Positions 19,183 through 28,444 of a stretch of DNA of 64,000 bases are shown here, piece by piece (the stretch's first letter is position 1; each line of letters opens with the position of its first letter). A program made the position numbers and the translations under genes. The DNA is from Gordonia sp. PP30 (GTDB lineage Bacteria > Actinomycetota > Actinomycetes > Mycobacteriales > Mycobacteriaceae). The notes below the pieces were generated by a model. It did not search any database, was not told the origin of the DNA, and was given only the letters and a program-made list of their open reading frames with translations. The DNA lies in contig NZ_CP095864.1 of assembly GCF_023100845.1 (NCBI RefSeq), positions 3,782,001 through 3,846,000 on the forward strand, written 5' to 3'.

Positions 19183-20679
19183 TCACCCCGCCGCGGCCGC
19201 GGCGAGAAGGCACGCGATCAGGCCCCGGGTCTCCGCGGGGTCGATCACGTCGTCGATCTCGAAGTGCCTGGCCACGTTGAGCACGTCGGAGTGCTTCCGC
19301 ATGGCCGCGGTCAGTTCCGCGACGGTTCGCTCCCGCTCCGCCGGATCCTCGATCGCGGCCAGCTCGACCCGCAGCGACAGCCGGACGGCGCCCTCCAGTC
19401 CCATCGCTCCCATGTGCGCACCGGGCCAGGCGAGCGTCATCAGCGGCTCCCGCGTGCTGCCGCCGAGCATCGCCTGCGCACCAAGCCCGTAGCCGCGCCG
19501 CAGCACGACGCCGATCATCGGCACCGACAGCTGAGCCCCGGCGATGAGCAGCGCCGATGTCCGCCGCACCATACCGGTGGCCTCCGCGTCCGGGCCGACC
19601 ATCATGCCCGGGGTATCGACCAGCGACACCACCGGGAAGCCGGCCGAGTCGCAGAGCCGCAGGAACCGCGCCGCCTTGTCGCCGGCCGCCGCGGTGATCG
19701 CGCCGGCCACGTGCCGGGTGTCGTTCCCGAACAGCCCCACCACCCGGCCCTCGACGCGGCCGAGCGCCGTGAACAGCTCCGGCGCGAAGTCGGGCCCCAG
19801 CATGGTCACCGAACCGGCGTCGCACAGCGCCTCCACGATCGGCCCCGGGTCGTACGCGACCTGTTCCCGTTCGGGGACCACGTCGCGCAGCACGGACTGG
19901 TCCGCGGCCGTCCAGTGCTCCCGCGGGCCGAGGGAGTATCCGAGCAGGTCGCGCGCGGCATCGTCGACGTCGTCGCGATCCACCGCCACGTCGACCACCC
20001 CCGCGGCGGCCATAGTCTCGAGCGGTCCGACGTCGGCGGCGGCCACCTCGCCGAGTCCGCCGCCGGCGATCATCGCCGGGCCGCCCATGCCGAGCGAGCT
20101 GCCGTCGCACGCGACGATCAGGTCGGCGCACCCGGCGATCACCGCGTTGCCCGCGAAGCAGTTGTCGTCAACCACGGCGATCCGCGGCACCCGTCCGGCG
20201 AGCCGGGCCCACGCCGCGAACGTGGTCACGTCGAGCGCCGACACCAGCGGCAGGTCGCTGTCGCCCGGCCGTCCACCACCGCCCGCGGCAAAGAAGAGCG
20301 TCGGCAGCGCGAGCCGCTCGATCACGTCGATCAGCCGGTCGCTCTTGATGTGCCCGCGCATGCCCTGCGTCCCGGCCATCACGAGGTAGTCGTACGAGAG
20401 CACCGCGCACGACCGGCCGTCGATCGTCGCCAGTCCCCCGACGATGCCGTCGGCGACGGTGCGGTCGAGCAGTTCGTCGTCGGATCTGCGGTTCGCCTGC
20501 GCCGCCGTCACGAACCGTCCGTACTCGACGAACGATCCCGGATCGACCACCGCCGCGATGTGTTCGCGGGCGGTCCGGCCACCGCGCGCGTGCAGTTTCT
20601 CGACGGCCTCTGGCCGTGCCGAGTCCTCGGTCAGCGCACGACGCGCGAGCACCTGGAGCAGATCATCTCGAATGGCCAT
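19183..20679 (-). CDS. Acyl-CoA carboxylase carboxyltransferase (atypical)
   Basis: This 498-residue protein has two crotonase-fold halves of a biotin-dependent carboxyltransferase (N-half around YDYLVMAGTQGMRGH, C-half around GYGLGAQAMLGG and WPGAHMGAMGLEGAV). It would move the carboxyl group from biotin to an acyl-CoA. The usual SGGAR motif is replaced by AGGGGRPGD, so the acyl-binding loop is unusual. ATG 20679 (MAIRDDLLQ) is chosen over an upstream codon. It lies 96 bp downstream of the TetR gene of the acyl-CoA cluster, likely the end of that transcript, giving a second beta subunit beside 25612-27210. Confidence 0.8.
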   Translation of the reverse strand: MAIRDDLLQVLARRALTEDSARPEAVEKLHARGGRTAREHIAAVVDPGSFVEYGRFVTAAQANRRSDDELLDRTVADGIVGGLATIDGRSCAVLSYDYLVMAGTQGMRGHIKSDRLIDVIERLALPTLFFAAGGGGRPGDSDLPLVSALDVTTFAAWARLAGRVPRIAVVDDNCFAGNAVIAGCADLIVACDGSSLGMGGPAMIAGGGLGEVAAADVGPLETMAAAGVVDVAVDRDDVDDAARDLLGYSLGPREHWTAADQSVLRDVVPEREQVAYDPGPIVEALCDAGSVTMLGPDFAPELFTALGRVEGRVVGLFGNDTRHVAGAITAAAGDKAARFLRLCDSAGFPVVSLVDTPGMMVGPDAEATGMVRRTSALLIAGAQLSVPMIGVVLRRGYGLGAQAMLGGSTREPLMTLAWPGAHMGAMGLEGAVRLSLRVELAAIEDPAERERTVAELTAAMRKHSDVLNVARHFEIDDVIDPAETRGLIACLLAAAAAG

Positions 20680-20775
20680 CTGCTCGACGCTATCGGTCGA
20701 AACCGAAGCTCGTCTGTTGTTCCGTGGTTGTCGGACGACCACCGAACAGCACACATCATCGGCGTCCGCACCCAC

Positions 20776-21375
20776 TCAGTCGGCGAGTGCGAGTTTGACC
20801 TGCTCCACCCAGGCGGCGACCACCTGGGAACGGCGCCGGGAATCGTCGGAGAGCGTGTCCGCCAGCCCGAGACCACGGGCCAGGTCCAGGGTGATCTGCG
20901 CCAATCGATGCGCGTGCTCGCCGTGGACACCCGTGGGATCGAGCCCCTGCACGGTCAGCCGGTGGGCGGCGCGGGCCAGCTTGGCCTCCCGCGGCAGGAT
21001 CAGCTCGCGGAGCGCCTCATCGGATGCGGCGGCGGCCCAGACCTGCAGGGCCGCCTTGAACGGCACCCCGATGTAGATGGAGACCGCCTGCTCGACGACC
21101 GCGGCGATACGGTCCGGACCGGCCGGCAGGCCGGTCTCGGCGGCGGTCTGGGTCATCTGCTCGAACATCTGGTCCAGCACCGCGGTGATCAGGTCCTCGC
21201 GGGTCGGGAAGTGATGCTGCGCCGCACCCCGGGACACCCCGGCCGCCTCGGCGACCGCGGCGACCGTCGTCGCCGACCAGCCCTTGGCGGCCAGCATGTC
21301 GACGGTCGCCGTCAGCAGCCGCTCGCGGGTCTGCCGTGAGCGCTGCTGCCGGGGCTCCCGGGCACCGACGGTCAC
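20776..21375 (-). CDS. TetR family transcriptional regulator
   Basis: This 199-residue regulator has an N-terminal TetR helix-turn-helix (TVAAVAEAAGVSRGAAQHHF, residues about 38-57) and a helical ligand domain with SDEALRELILPRE. GTG 21375 overlaps the upstream crotonase stop by 4 bases (GTGA), so it is co-translated with the catabolic genes. It probably senses an acyl-CoA of that pathway. The inverted repeat at 31152-31169 before the first gene of the cluster is the best operator candidate. Confidence 0.88.
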   Translation of the reverse strand: MTVGAREPRQQRSRQTRERLLTATVDMLAAKGWSATTVAAVAEAAGVSRGAAQHHFPTREDLITAVLDQMFEQMTQTAAETGLPAGPDRIAAVVEQAVSIYIGVPFKAALQVWAAAASDEALRELILPREAKLARAAHRLTVQGLDPTGVHGEHAHRLAQITLDLARGLGLADTLSDDSRRRSQVVAAWVEQVKLALAD

Positions 21376-22172
21376 GAGCTGCTCGCGTCCCAGGCCGGTG
21401 GACGCTTACTCAGGAAGGCCGTCATGCCCTCGCGCGCCTCCTCCGACGAGAACAGTGCGGCCGATTCGGCGGCGCGTGCCGCCGTGGCCTCGTCGAACCC
21501 GGCGAGGAGCGCCGCCGTCGTGAGCCGCTTCGACGCGGCCAGCCCCTGCGGCGATGCCCTCCGCACACCCTCGAGGATCGCGTCCAGCTCCGCCCGCAGG
21601 CCCTCACCGGAATCGGCGGCGGCGGTGAGCAGTCCGGCCTCCACCGCGGCCGGGCCGCCGAACTTCTCCCCGGTGAGGAAGTAGCGGCCGGCCGAACGCG
21701 CGGTCATCTTCGCCAGCAGCACCACGGAGATGATCGACGGTGCCAGGCCGAGTCGCGACTCGGTCAGCGCGAAGGTCGATTTCGGTCCCGCCAGGGCGAT
21801 GTCGGCGGCGCCGACCAGACCGAAGCCGCCGGCACGCACGTGCCCGTCGAGCACCACGATCATCGGCTTGGGCAGGTCGATGAACGACCGCATCAGACCG
21901 GACATCGCCGCGCCCACTTCCGCGGTGGCCTCCTCCGGGGTGAGCCCGCGCTGCAGCGCCTCGCCGAGATCGGCTCCGGCGCAGAAGGTTCCACCGGTGT
22001 GGGTGAGCACCACCGCGCGCACGGCGGGGTCGGTACTCGCGGCGTCGACGGCCTCCCGCAGCTCGCGCACCAGCGTGGAGCTGAGGGCGTTGCGGTTGTG
22101 CGGCGAATCGAGCGTGATGGTGCAGACCGCGGACTCGGTCGCCGCGCGCACCAGTATCTGTTCGTCACTCAT
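21372..22172 (-). CDS. Enoyl-CoA hydratase (AtuE/LiuC-like)
   Basis: This 266-residue crotonase has the oxyanion-hole region CAGADLGE and the second catalytic-loop helix HVRAGGFGLVGAADI. The position of crotonase Glu144 is glycine here, while the Glu164 equivalent is kept in ALTESRLGLAP. This pattern resembles methylglutaconyl- or isohexenylglutaconyl-CoA hydratases rather than short-chain enoyl-CoA hydratase. It lies 16 bp after the acyl-CoA dehydrogenase stop and overlaps the TetR gene by 4 bases. Its context fits hydration of a carboxylated branched enoyl-CoA. Confidence 0.8.
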   Translation of the reverse strand: MSDEQILVRAATESAVCTITLDSPHNRNALSSTLVRELREAVDAASTDPAVRAVVLTHTGGTFCAGADLGEALQRGLTPEEATAEVGAAMSGLMRSFIDLPKPMIVVLDGHVRAGGFGLVGAADIALAGPKSTFALTESRLGLAPSIISVVLLAKMTARSAGRYFLTGEKFGGPAAVEAGLLTAAADSGEGLRAELDAILEGVRRASPQGLAASKRLTTAALLAGFDEATAARAAESAALFSSEEAREGMTAFLSKRPPAWDASSS

Positions 22173-22188
22173 CGCGAAACCGGCTTTC

Positions 22189-23346
22189 TCAGTACGACTT
22201 CGGGAGACCCAGGCTGGCCTGGGCGACGAAGTTGAGGATCATCTCGCGGCTGACCGGGGCGATCTTGGCGATCCGGGACAGCGCGATCATCGGCGCCACC
22301 CCGTATTCGACGGTGAGGCCGTTGCCGCCCATCGAGTGCACCGCCTGGTCCACCGCCGCGACCGCCGCGTCGGCGGCGGCCAGCTTCGCCATGTTCGCCG
22401 CCTCGGCCGCGCCCCAGTCGTTCCCCTCGTCGTACAGGGTGGCGGCCTTCAGCATCATCAGCTTGGCCATCTCGAGGTCGATCTTGATCTTCGCGAGCGG
22501 ATGCGAGATCGCCTGATGCGTCGCGATCGGCGCCTTCCACACGGTGCGGTCGTTGACGTAGGCGACGGCCTTCTGCAGAGCGTAGCGCGCCATGCCGACC
22601 GCCGACGCCGACGCCATGATGCGCTCGGGGTTCAGGCCGGCGAAGAGCTGGCTCAGGCCGGCATCCTCGGAGCCGACGAGCGCGTCGGCGGGGAGCCGGA
22701 CGTCGTCGAGGAAGAGCGAGAACTGCTTCTCCGGGTTCACCAGTTCCATCTCGATCAGCGTCCGGGAGAAGCCGGGCGCGTCGGTCGGCACGATGAACAG
22801 CGCCGGCTTGAGCTTGCCGGTCTTCGCATCCTCGGTCCGGGCGACGATCAGCACGGCCTCGGCCTGGTCGACGCCGGAGATGAACACCTTCTGCCCGCTG
22901 AGGATCCACTCGTCACCGTCGCGGCGCGCGGTCGTGGTGATCATGTGCGAGTTGGATCCGGCGTCGGGCTCGGTGATGCCGAAGGCCATGGTGATGGAGC
23001 CGTCGGCCAGACCGGGGATCCAGCGCTGCTTCTGCTCGTCGGTGCCGAAGCGCGCGATGATGTTGCCGCAGATCGCCGGGGACACCACCAGCATCAGCAG
23101 GCCGGTGCCCGATGCGGCGAGTTCTTCCATCACGATCGCGAGCTCGTACATGCCGGCGCCACCGCCGCCGTACTCCTCCGGAAGGTTGACGCCGATGAAG
23201 CCGAGATCACCGGCCTCCTTCCAGAGTTCATCGGTCTTGCGCCCCTGCCGGGCGCAGTCCTGGAAGTACTGCGGCCCGTACTTGGCGCCCAGCGCCGCAA
23301 CGGCGGCCCGGAGCTCGGTCTGCTCGGCGGTCTCGGTGAAGTTCAT
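22189..23346 (-). CDS. Acyl-CoA dehydrogenase
   Basis: This 385-residue flavoprotein has the three-part acyl-CoA dehydrogenase fold, with FGITEPDAGSN at the FAD/substrate contact and HSMGGNGLTVEYG in the C-terminal helical domain. It forms an alpha,beta double bond in an acyl-CoA and passes electrons to ETF. The start is ATG 23346, 11 bp from the stop of the biotin-carboxylase gene. It is one of two dehydrogenases in the cluster, implying two successive oxidation steps or two chain types. Confidence 0.9.
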   Translation of the reverse strand: MNFTETAEQTELRAAVAALGAKYGPQYFQDCARQGRKTDELWKEAGDLGFIGVNLPEEYGGGGAGMYELAIVMEELAASGTGLLMLVVSPAICGNIIARFGTDEQKQRWIPGLADGSITMAFGITEPDAGSNSHMITTTARRDGDEWILSGQKVFISGVDQAEAVLIVARTEDAKTGKLKPALFIVPTDAPGFSRTLIEMELVNPEKQFSLFLDDVRLPADALVGSEDAGLSQLFAGLNPERIMASASAVGMARYALQKAVAYVNDRTVWKAPIATHQAISHPLAKIKIDLEMAKLMMLKAATLYDEGNDWGAAEAANMAKLAAADAAVAAVDQAVHSMGGNGLTVEYGVAPMIALSRIAKIAPVSREMILNFVAQASLGLPKSY

Positions 23347-23357
23347 TGCGGCTCTTT

Positions 23358-25604
23358 CTATTCGGCTGCGTTTGCGAGTTCGGATTCGTCGGAGATGACG
23401 GCGAGGACGTCACCGACGGAGAGTTGCCTGCCCTCGGTGACGGCGAGTACGGAGACGATGCCGTCGCTCGGCGCACTGATCGTGTGCTCCATCTTCATGG
23501 CCTCCAGCCACAGCAGCGGCTGGCCGGCGGTCACCCGGTCGCCCTCGGCGACGGCCACCCGGATCACCGATCCCGGCATCGGCGCGAGCAGCGAGCCCGG
23601 GCGCGCGGCGGTCGACGGATCGACGTAGCGCGGGAGCCGCCGGAATGACGCCGACGCCCCCGGCCAGTCGACGAAGACCTCGTCACCGGCGACGGCCACC
23701 GAGAATCGGCGCGCCACACCGCCGGTGCGGAGCACCACCTCGTCCGGGGTCCACGACACCGCCTCGACATCGTCGAGGTCGGGCAGTTCGACGGCCCCGC
23801 GCACGATCCGGTACCGGATCTCGATGTCGGAGGTGGGCGGGTCCTGAGTATGCGTGCCGGAGGCCGCGTCGGCACGCGGTCGAAGGGCCGACGCGGCCTG
23901 TGGGTCGTCATCCGCTCCCTGAGCCGCCGGCGAAGGAGGCGTGTCGATCCGGCGCTGCGCCGCAAACGTCCGGCTCTGGTAGCCGGAGGGAAGGTTGCGC
24001 CATCCCGAGGGGAGGCCACCGAGCACCGTCGCACCGGCGCGATCGGCCGCCGACTGTGCCAGTGCCGCCGCGACCGCGGCGACGACCGTCGCCCGGTCAT
24101 CGGCGAGCGGCGCGGAAAGTCGTTCCAGGCCCACCGAGTCCAGGTAGGCCGTGTCCGTGTCGCCGCTGAGGTACCGCTCCTCGCGCAGGATGTTCACCAG
24201 CAGATCACGGTTGGTCACCAGGCCGTGGATCCGCGCATCGGCGAGCGCCCGCGCCAGCATCGCCGCCGCCCGGCGCCGCGTCGGCGCCCAGGAGATCACC
24301 TTGGCGAGCATCGGGTCGTAGTAGGTGGAGATCTCGCTGCCGTCGGCGATACCCGAGTCGACGCGGATCCCCGGGCGGTCCAGCAGAGCGAAGCGCACGT
24401 CGGCCGGGATGTCGATGGTGTGCACGGTGCCCGACTGCGGCTGCCAGTCGTTCGCCGGGTCCTCGGCGTACAGCCGCACCTCGATCGAATGCCCCGTGCT
24501 GCGCGGCTCGTCGCCGTCCAGCGGCTCCCCCTGCGCCACGCGCAGCTGCCACGCCACCAGGTCGACACCGGTCGTCAGCTCGGTGACCGGATGTTCCACC
24601 TGCAACCGGGTGTTGGTCTCCAGGAAGAAGAACCGGCCCGTTGCGTCGGCCAGGAACTCCACGGTTCCCGCCCCTACGTAGCCGATCGACGACGCCGCGG
24701 TGCGCGCGGCGTCGTACAGCGCGTCGCGCATCCCTTCGACACGTCTCGTCGCTTCGCTCCTCGACGGCTCAGGGATCGGACCGGGGGGCGTGAGCCGTTC
24801 CACCAGCGGTGCCGGTGCCTCCTCGATCACCTTCTGGTGGCGGCGCTGGATGGAGCATTCGCGCTCCCCGACCGCCCAGACCGTGCCGTGCGCATCGGCC
24901 ATGATCTGCACCTCGATGTGGTGCCCGCGCTCGATGTACGGCTCGCAGAAGACCGTGGGATCGCCGAACGCGGACTGCGCCTCGCGGGCCGCCGCGGCGA
25001 CGGCGTCGTCGAGTTCGCCGAGTTCCCGGACGATCCGCATGCCGCGACCGCCGCCGCCGGCCGAGGCCTTGATGAGCAGTGGAAGGTCGGCCTCGGTCAC
25101 TGAGGCCGGATCGAGATCGGACAGCACCGGCACACCGGCGGCCTTCATCGCCTCCTTGGCGTTGACCTTGGAGCCCATCGCGGTGATCGCCGCGGGCGGC
25201 GGGCCGATCCAGGTGAGTCCCGCATCGATCACCGCCTGCGCGAATTCGGCGTTCTCGGACAGGAATCCGTATCCGGGGTGGATCGCGTCGGCACCGGCGG
25301 AGCGGGCCGCGGCGATCACCAGATCACCGCGCAGGTAGGTCTCCGCGGACGTCGACCCGGGCAGCCGGACGGCCGCATCGGCGGCCCGCACGTGCGGGGC
25401 GTCGGCGTCCGGGTCGGAGTACACCGCGACGGTGCCCAAGCCCATCGCGCGGCAGGTCGCGAAGACGCGGCGGGCGATCTCGCCGCGGTTGGCCACCAGG
25501 ACGGACGTGATCACATTCGCTCCCTGAGCGCCGTCCGCTCCCTGAGCACCGTCCGCTCCCTGAGCACCGTCCGCTCCCTGAGCCTGTCGAAGGGTCGTCG
25601 TCAT
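23358..25604 (-). CDS. Acyl-CoA carboxylase alpha subunit (biotin carboxylase + BCCP) with repeat-derived inserts
   Basis: About 748 residues: biotin carboxylase (start ITSVLVANRGEIARRVF, GGGGRGMRIV ATP-grasp loop, FFLETNTRLQVEHP), a linker, and a C-terminal biotinyl domain with EAMKMEHT. It carboxylates biotin for the partner beta subunit at 25612-27210. Start choice is open: ATG 25604 has GTGAGG upstream and lies 7 bp past the previous stop, but the first ~30 residues are encoded by an 18-bp tandem repeat. GTG 25514, with GGGAG upstream, gives the family-like 718-residue form. Two further stretches look repeat-derived: about 20 residues (PSRSEATRRVEG) in the ATP-grasp region near 24735-24777 and a linker stretch near 23840-23960. 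Confidence 0.9.
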   Translation of the reverse strand: MTTTLRQAQGADGAQGADGAQGADGAQGANVITSVLVANRGEIARRVFATCRAMGLGTVAVYSDPDADAPHVRAADAAVRLPGSTSAETYLRGDLVIAAARSAGADAIHPGYGFLSENAEFAQAVIDAGLTWIGPPPAAITAMGSKVNAKEAMKAAGVPVLSDLDPASVTEADLPLLIKASAGGGGRGMRIVRELGELDDAVAAAAREAQSAFGDPTVFCEPYIERGHHIEVQIMADAHGTVWAVGERECSIQRRHQKVIEEAPAPLVERLTPPGPIPEPSRSEATRRVEGMRDALYDAARTAASSIGYVGAGTVEFLADATGRFFFLETNTRLQVEHPVTELTTGVDLVAWQLRVAQGEPLDGDEPRSTGHSIEVRLYAEDPANDWQPQSGTVHTIDIPADVRFALLDRPGIRVDSGIADGSEISTYYDPMLAKVISWAPTRRRAAAMLARALADARIHGLVTNRDLLVNILREERYLSGDTDTAYLDSVGLERLSAPLADDRATVVAAVAAALAQSAADRAGATVLGGLPSGWRNLPSGYQSRTFAAQRRIDTPPSPAAQGADDDPQAASALRPRADAASGTHTQDPPTSDIEIRYRIVRGAVELPDLDDVEAVSWTPDEVVLRTGGVARRFSVAVAGDEVFVDWPGASASFRRLPRYVDPSTAARPGSLLAPMPGSVIRVAVAEGDRVTAGQPLLWLEAMKMEHTISAPSDGIVSVLAVTEGRQLSVGDVLAVISDESELANAAE
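25518..25594. repeat. 18-bp tandem repeat, about four units
   Basis: Units beginning CGCTCCCTGAG start at 25518, 25536, 25554 and 25572. The last runs into a TGTCGAAGGG segment common to dispersed intergenic repeats here. Eighteen bases keeps frame, so translation from ATG 25604 would give a GADGAQ-type peptide repeat. On the sense strand each unit also presents a GGGAGC ribosome-binding-like motif. Confidence 0.85.
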
Positions 25605-25611
25605 GATTGCC

Positions 25612-27210
25612 TCACATCCGGAAGACGCCGAAGTTGCCGGTGCCCTCGATCGGGGCTCCAGCAATCGCGGACAGGGACATTCCGAGCACCGAGCGGGTGT
25701 CCCGGGGATCGATCACGCCGTCGTCGTAGAGCATTCCGGAGAGGAACATCGGGACGGATTCGGCTTCGATCTGTGCCTCGATCATGGCGCGCAGACCGGC
25801 GTCGGCTTCCTCGTCGACCGTGCCGCCGCGAGCCTCGGTGGCCGCGCGGGAGACGATCGAGATGACACCGGCGAGCTGGGCGCCGCCCATCACGGCGGAC
25901 TTGGCGCTGGGCCAGGCGAACAGGAACCGCGGGTCGTAGGCCCGACCGCACATGCCGTAGTGCCCGGCGCCGTAGCTGGCGCCCATCAGCACCGAGATGT
26001 GCGGCACCGTCGAGTTCGAGACGGCGTTGATCATCATCGAGCCGTGCTTGATGATGCCGTTCTGCTCGTACTCCTTGCCGACCATGTAGCCGGTGGTGTT
26101 GTGCAGGAACAGCAGCGGCGTGTCCGCCCGGTTCGCGAGCTGGATGAACTGGGTGGCCTTCTGCGACTCCGCGCTGAACAGCACACCCTGAGCGTTGGCG
26201 AGGATGCCGACCGGGTAGCCGTGGATGCGGGCCCAGCCCGTGCACAGCGAGGTGCCGTACTCGGGCTTGAACTCGTCGAAGTCGCTGTCGTCGACGATCC
26301 GGGCGATCACCTCGCGCGGATCGAACGGGATCTTCAGATCCGGCGGCACGATGCCGAGCAGTTCCTCCGCGTCGTAGCGCGGCTCGGCGACCACGGCGTG
26401 CGGCGCAGGCCCCTTCTTCCGCCAGTTGAGCCGGGCGACGATGCGCCGGCCGATACGGACCGCATCCTGCTCGTCGGCGGCCAGATAGTCGCCGAGGCCG
26501 GAGACCCGGGCGTGCATCTCGGCGCCGCCGAGCTCCTCGTCGTCGCTCTCCTCACCGGTGGCCATCTTGACCAGGGGCGGACCACCGAGGAACACCTTGG
26601 AGCGTTCCTTGATCATCACCACGTGATCGCTCATGCCCGGCACGTAGGCGCCGCCCGCGGTCGAGTTGCCGAAGACCAGCGCGATGGTCGGGATACCCGC
26701 CGCGGACAGCCGCGTGAGATCGCGGAACATCCGTCCGCCGGGTACGAAGACCTCTTTCTGGGTCGGCAGATCGGCGCCGCCGGACTCGACCAGGGAGATC
26801 ACCGGAAGCCGGTTCTCCATCGCGATGCTGTTGCACCGCAGGATCTTCCGCAGGGTCCACGGGTTCGACGTGCCGCCCTTGATGGTCGGGTCGTTGGCGA
26901 CGATGAGGCACTCGACCCCCTCGACCACGCCGATGCCGACGACGATCGACGCACCCACCGCGAACTGGGAGCCGTAGGCCGCGAGCGGGCACAGCTCGAG
27001 GAACGGCGAGTCCTGGTCGATCAGCAGCTCGATGCGCTCGCGCGGAAGCAGTTTGCCGCGCTTGCGATGCCGCGCGACGGAGCGCTCACCGCCACCGTCG
27101 AGCACCTTCCGGAACTCGAGGTCGAGCTCGGCGAGCTTCGCGTTCATCGCCTCCACGTTGGCCTGGAACTCCGGCGCCGCGGTGTCGACCTTGCTGGCCA
27201 GGATCGTCAT
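25612..27210 (-). CDS. Acyl-CoA carboxylase beta subunit (AtuC/LiuB-like)
   Basis: This 532-residue carboxyltransferase is of the geranyl-CoA/methylcrotonyl-CoA type. SLVESGGADLPTQ and the oxyanion segments FGNSTAGGAYVPGMSD and GASYGAGHYGMCGRAYDP are characteristic, and PFLELCPLAAYG opens the first half. ATG 27210 overlaps the upstream dehydrogenase stop (ATGA). It pairs with the alpha subunit 7 bp downstream. Geranyl-CoA is favoured over methylcrotonyl-CoA as substrate because AtuA is in the same cluster and no HMG-CoA lyase is seen, but this is inference. Confidence 0.88.
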   Translation of the reverse strand: MTILASKVDTAAPEFQANVEAMNAKLAELDLEFRKVLDGGGERSVARHRKRGKLLPRERIELLIDQDSPFLELCPLAAYGSQFAVGASIVVGIGVVEGVECLIVANDPTIKGGTSNPWTLRKILRCNSIAMENRLPVISLVESGGADLPTQKEVFVPGGRMFRDLTRLSAAGIPTIALVFGNSTAGGAYVPGMSDHVVMIKERSKVFLGGPPLVKMATGEESDDEELGGAEMHARVSGLGDYLAADEQDAVRIGRRIVARLNWRKKGPAPHAVVAEPRYDAEELLGIVPPDLKIPFDPREVIARIVDDSDFDEFKPEYGTSLCTGWARIHGYPVGILANAQGVLFSAESQKATQFIQLANRADTPLLFLHNTTGYMVGKEYEQNGIIKHGSMMINAVSNSTVPHISVLMGASYGAGHYGMCGRAYDPRFLFAWPSAKSAVMGGAQLAGVISIVSRAATEARGGTVDEEADAGLRAMIEAQIEAESVPMFLSGMLYDDGVIDPRDTRSVLGMSLSAIAGAPIEGTGNFGVFRM

Positions 27211-28367
27211 TTCTGGTACCCCAATCGGTTGGCCGCGAGAGTGCGCAGGATCTCCGTCGTACCGCCGCCGATACCGATGATCCGCATGTCGCGGTACTGG
27301 CGCTCGATCTCCGACTCGCGCATGTATCCCATGCCGCCGAAGAGCTGCACCGCCTTGTTCGCGACCCACTCCCCCGTCTCGACGGCGTTGTTCTTCGCGA
27401 AGCAGACCTCGGCGATCAGGTCCTCGTTGCCCGCCTCGTACTGATCCACCAGGGCCCGCGTGTAGACCCGGGAGACGTCGATGCGCTGGGCCATCTCGGT
27501 GACGGCGTCCTGAACGTTCTGGCGGGCGATCAGCGGCTTGCCGAAGGTCTCCCGGTTCCGCACCCACGCGAGGGTGAGGTCGAGGCAGCGCTGCGCCTGC
27601 GAGTAGGCCTGCACGGCGAGCCCGGCGCGTTCGGTGACGAAGGCCTGCGCGATCTGGAAGAAGCCCGAATTCTCCGCACCCACCAGGTTCTCCACCGGGA
27701 CACGGACATCCTCGTACGACAGCTCAGCGGTGTCCGAACTCAGCCAGCCCATCTTGTCGAGCTTGCGGGAGACCGTGAACCCGGGCGTGCCCTTCTCGAC
27801 CACCAGCAGGGACACGCCGGCCGCTCCCGGTCCGCCGGTGCGCACCGCGGTGACGACGAAATCGGCCCGGACCGCGGACGTGATGAAGGTCTTGGCGCCG
27901 TTGACCACGTAGTGGTCGCCGTCGCGGACCGCGGTCGTCCGCAGATGCCCGACGTCACTGCCGCCGCTGGGTTCGGTGATCGCGAGGCTGCCGATCTTCT
28001 CGCCGGCGATGGTGGGCCGGACCCACCGCTCGATCTGCCCGGGGTCGCCGGCGCGGATCAGATGCGGGAGCGAGATCCCGCTGGTGAACAGCGAGGCGAA
28101 CACGCCGCCGGCCACCCCGCGGTAGTGCAGTTCCTCGGTCATCACGCAGGTGTCGACGGCGGTGCCGCCGGCGCCGCCCGCGGACTCCGGGTAGCTCAGC
28201 CCGATCAGCCCGAGTTCCGCCGCCTGCTTGTGCAGCTCGCGCGGGATGAGGCCCGTGCGTTCCCACTCGTCCTGGAACGGCAGGATGTGGCGCTCGGCGA
28301 ATCCGGCGACGGTCTCGCGCAGGGCTTTCCGCTCCGCGGTGTCCCAGCCGGTGTTGGGGATGGACAT
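27207..28367 (-). CDS. Acyl-CoA dehydrogenase (AtuD/citronellyl-CoA type)
   Basis: This 386-residue acyl-CoA dehydrogenase shows ITEPSGGSDVGHLRTTA (FAD contact), FGKPLIARQNVQD and LFGGMGYMRESEIERQYRD with the C-terminal GGTTEIL. Its best fit is the branch that includes citronellyl-CoA dehydrogenase and long-chain enzymes. It overlaps the beta subunit by 4 bases, so they are coupled. Upstream lies a 251-bp repeat-filled gap before AtuA. Confidence 0.87.
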   Translation of the reverse strand: MSIPNTGWDTAERKALRETVAGFAERHILPFQDEWERTGLIPRELHKQAAELGLIGLSYPESAGGAGGTAVDTCVMTEELHYRGVAGGVFASLFTSGISLPHLIRAGDPGQIERWVRPTIAGEKIGSLAITEPSGGSDVGHLRTTAVRDGDHYVVNGAKTFITSAVRADFVVTAVRTGGPGAAGVSLLVVEKGTPGFTVSRKLDKMGWLSSDTAELSYEDVRVPVENLVGAENSGFFQIAQAFVTERAGLAVQAYSQAQRCLDLTLAWVRNRETFGKPLIARQNVQDAVTEMAQRIDVSRVYTRALVDQYEAGNEDLIAEVCFAKNNAVETGEWVANKAVQLFGGMGYMRESEIERQYRDMRIIGIGGGTTEILRTLAANRLGYQK

Positions 28368-28444
28368 GAATCTCCTTGCGTGCGTACGACTTCGGGTTTC
28401 GTTGGTGGGTCCGGGGGTTGGCTTCGTTTGGCTGGGGGTGTGGC

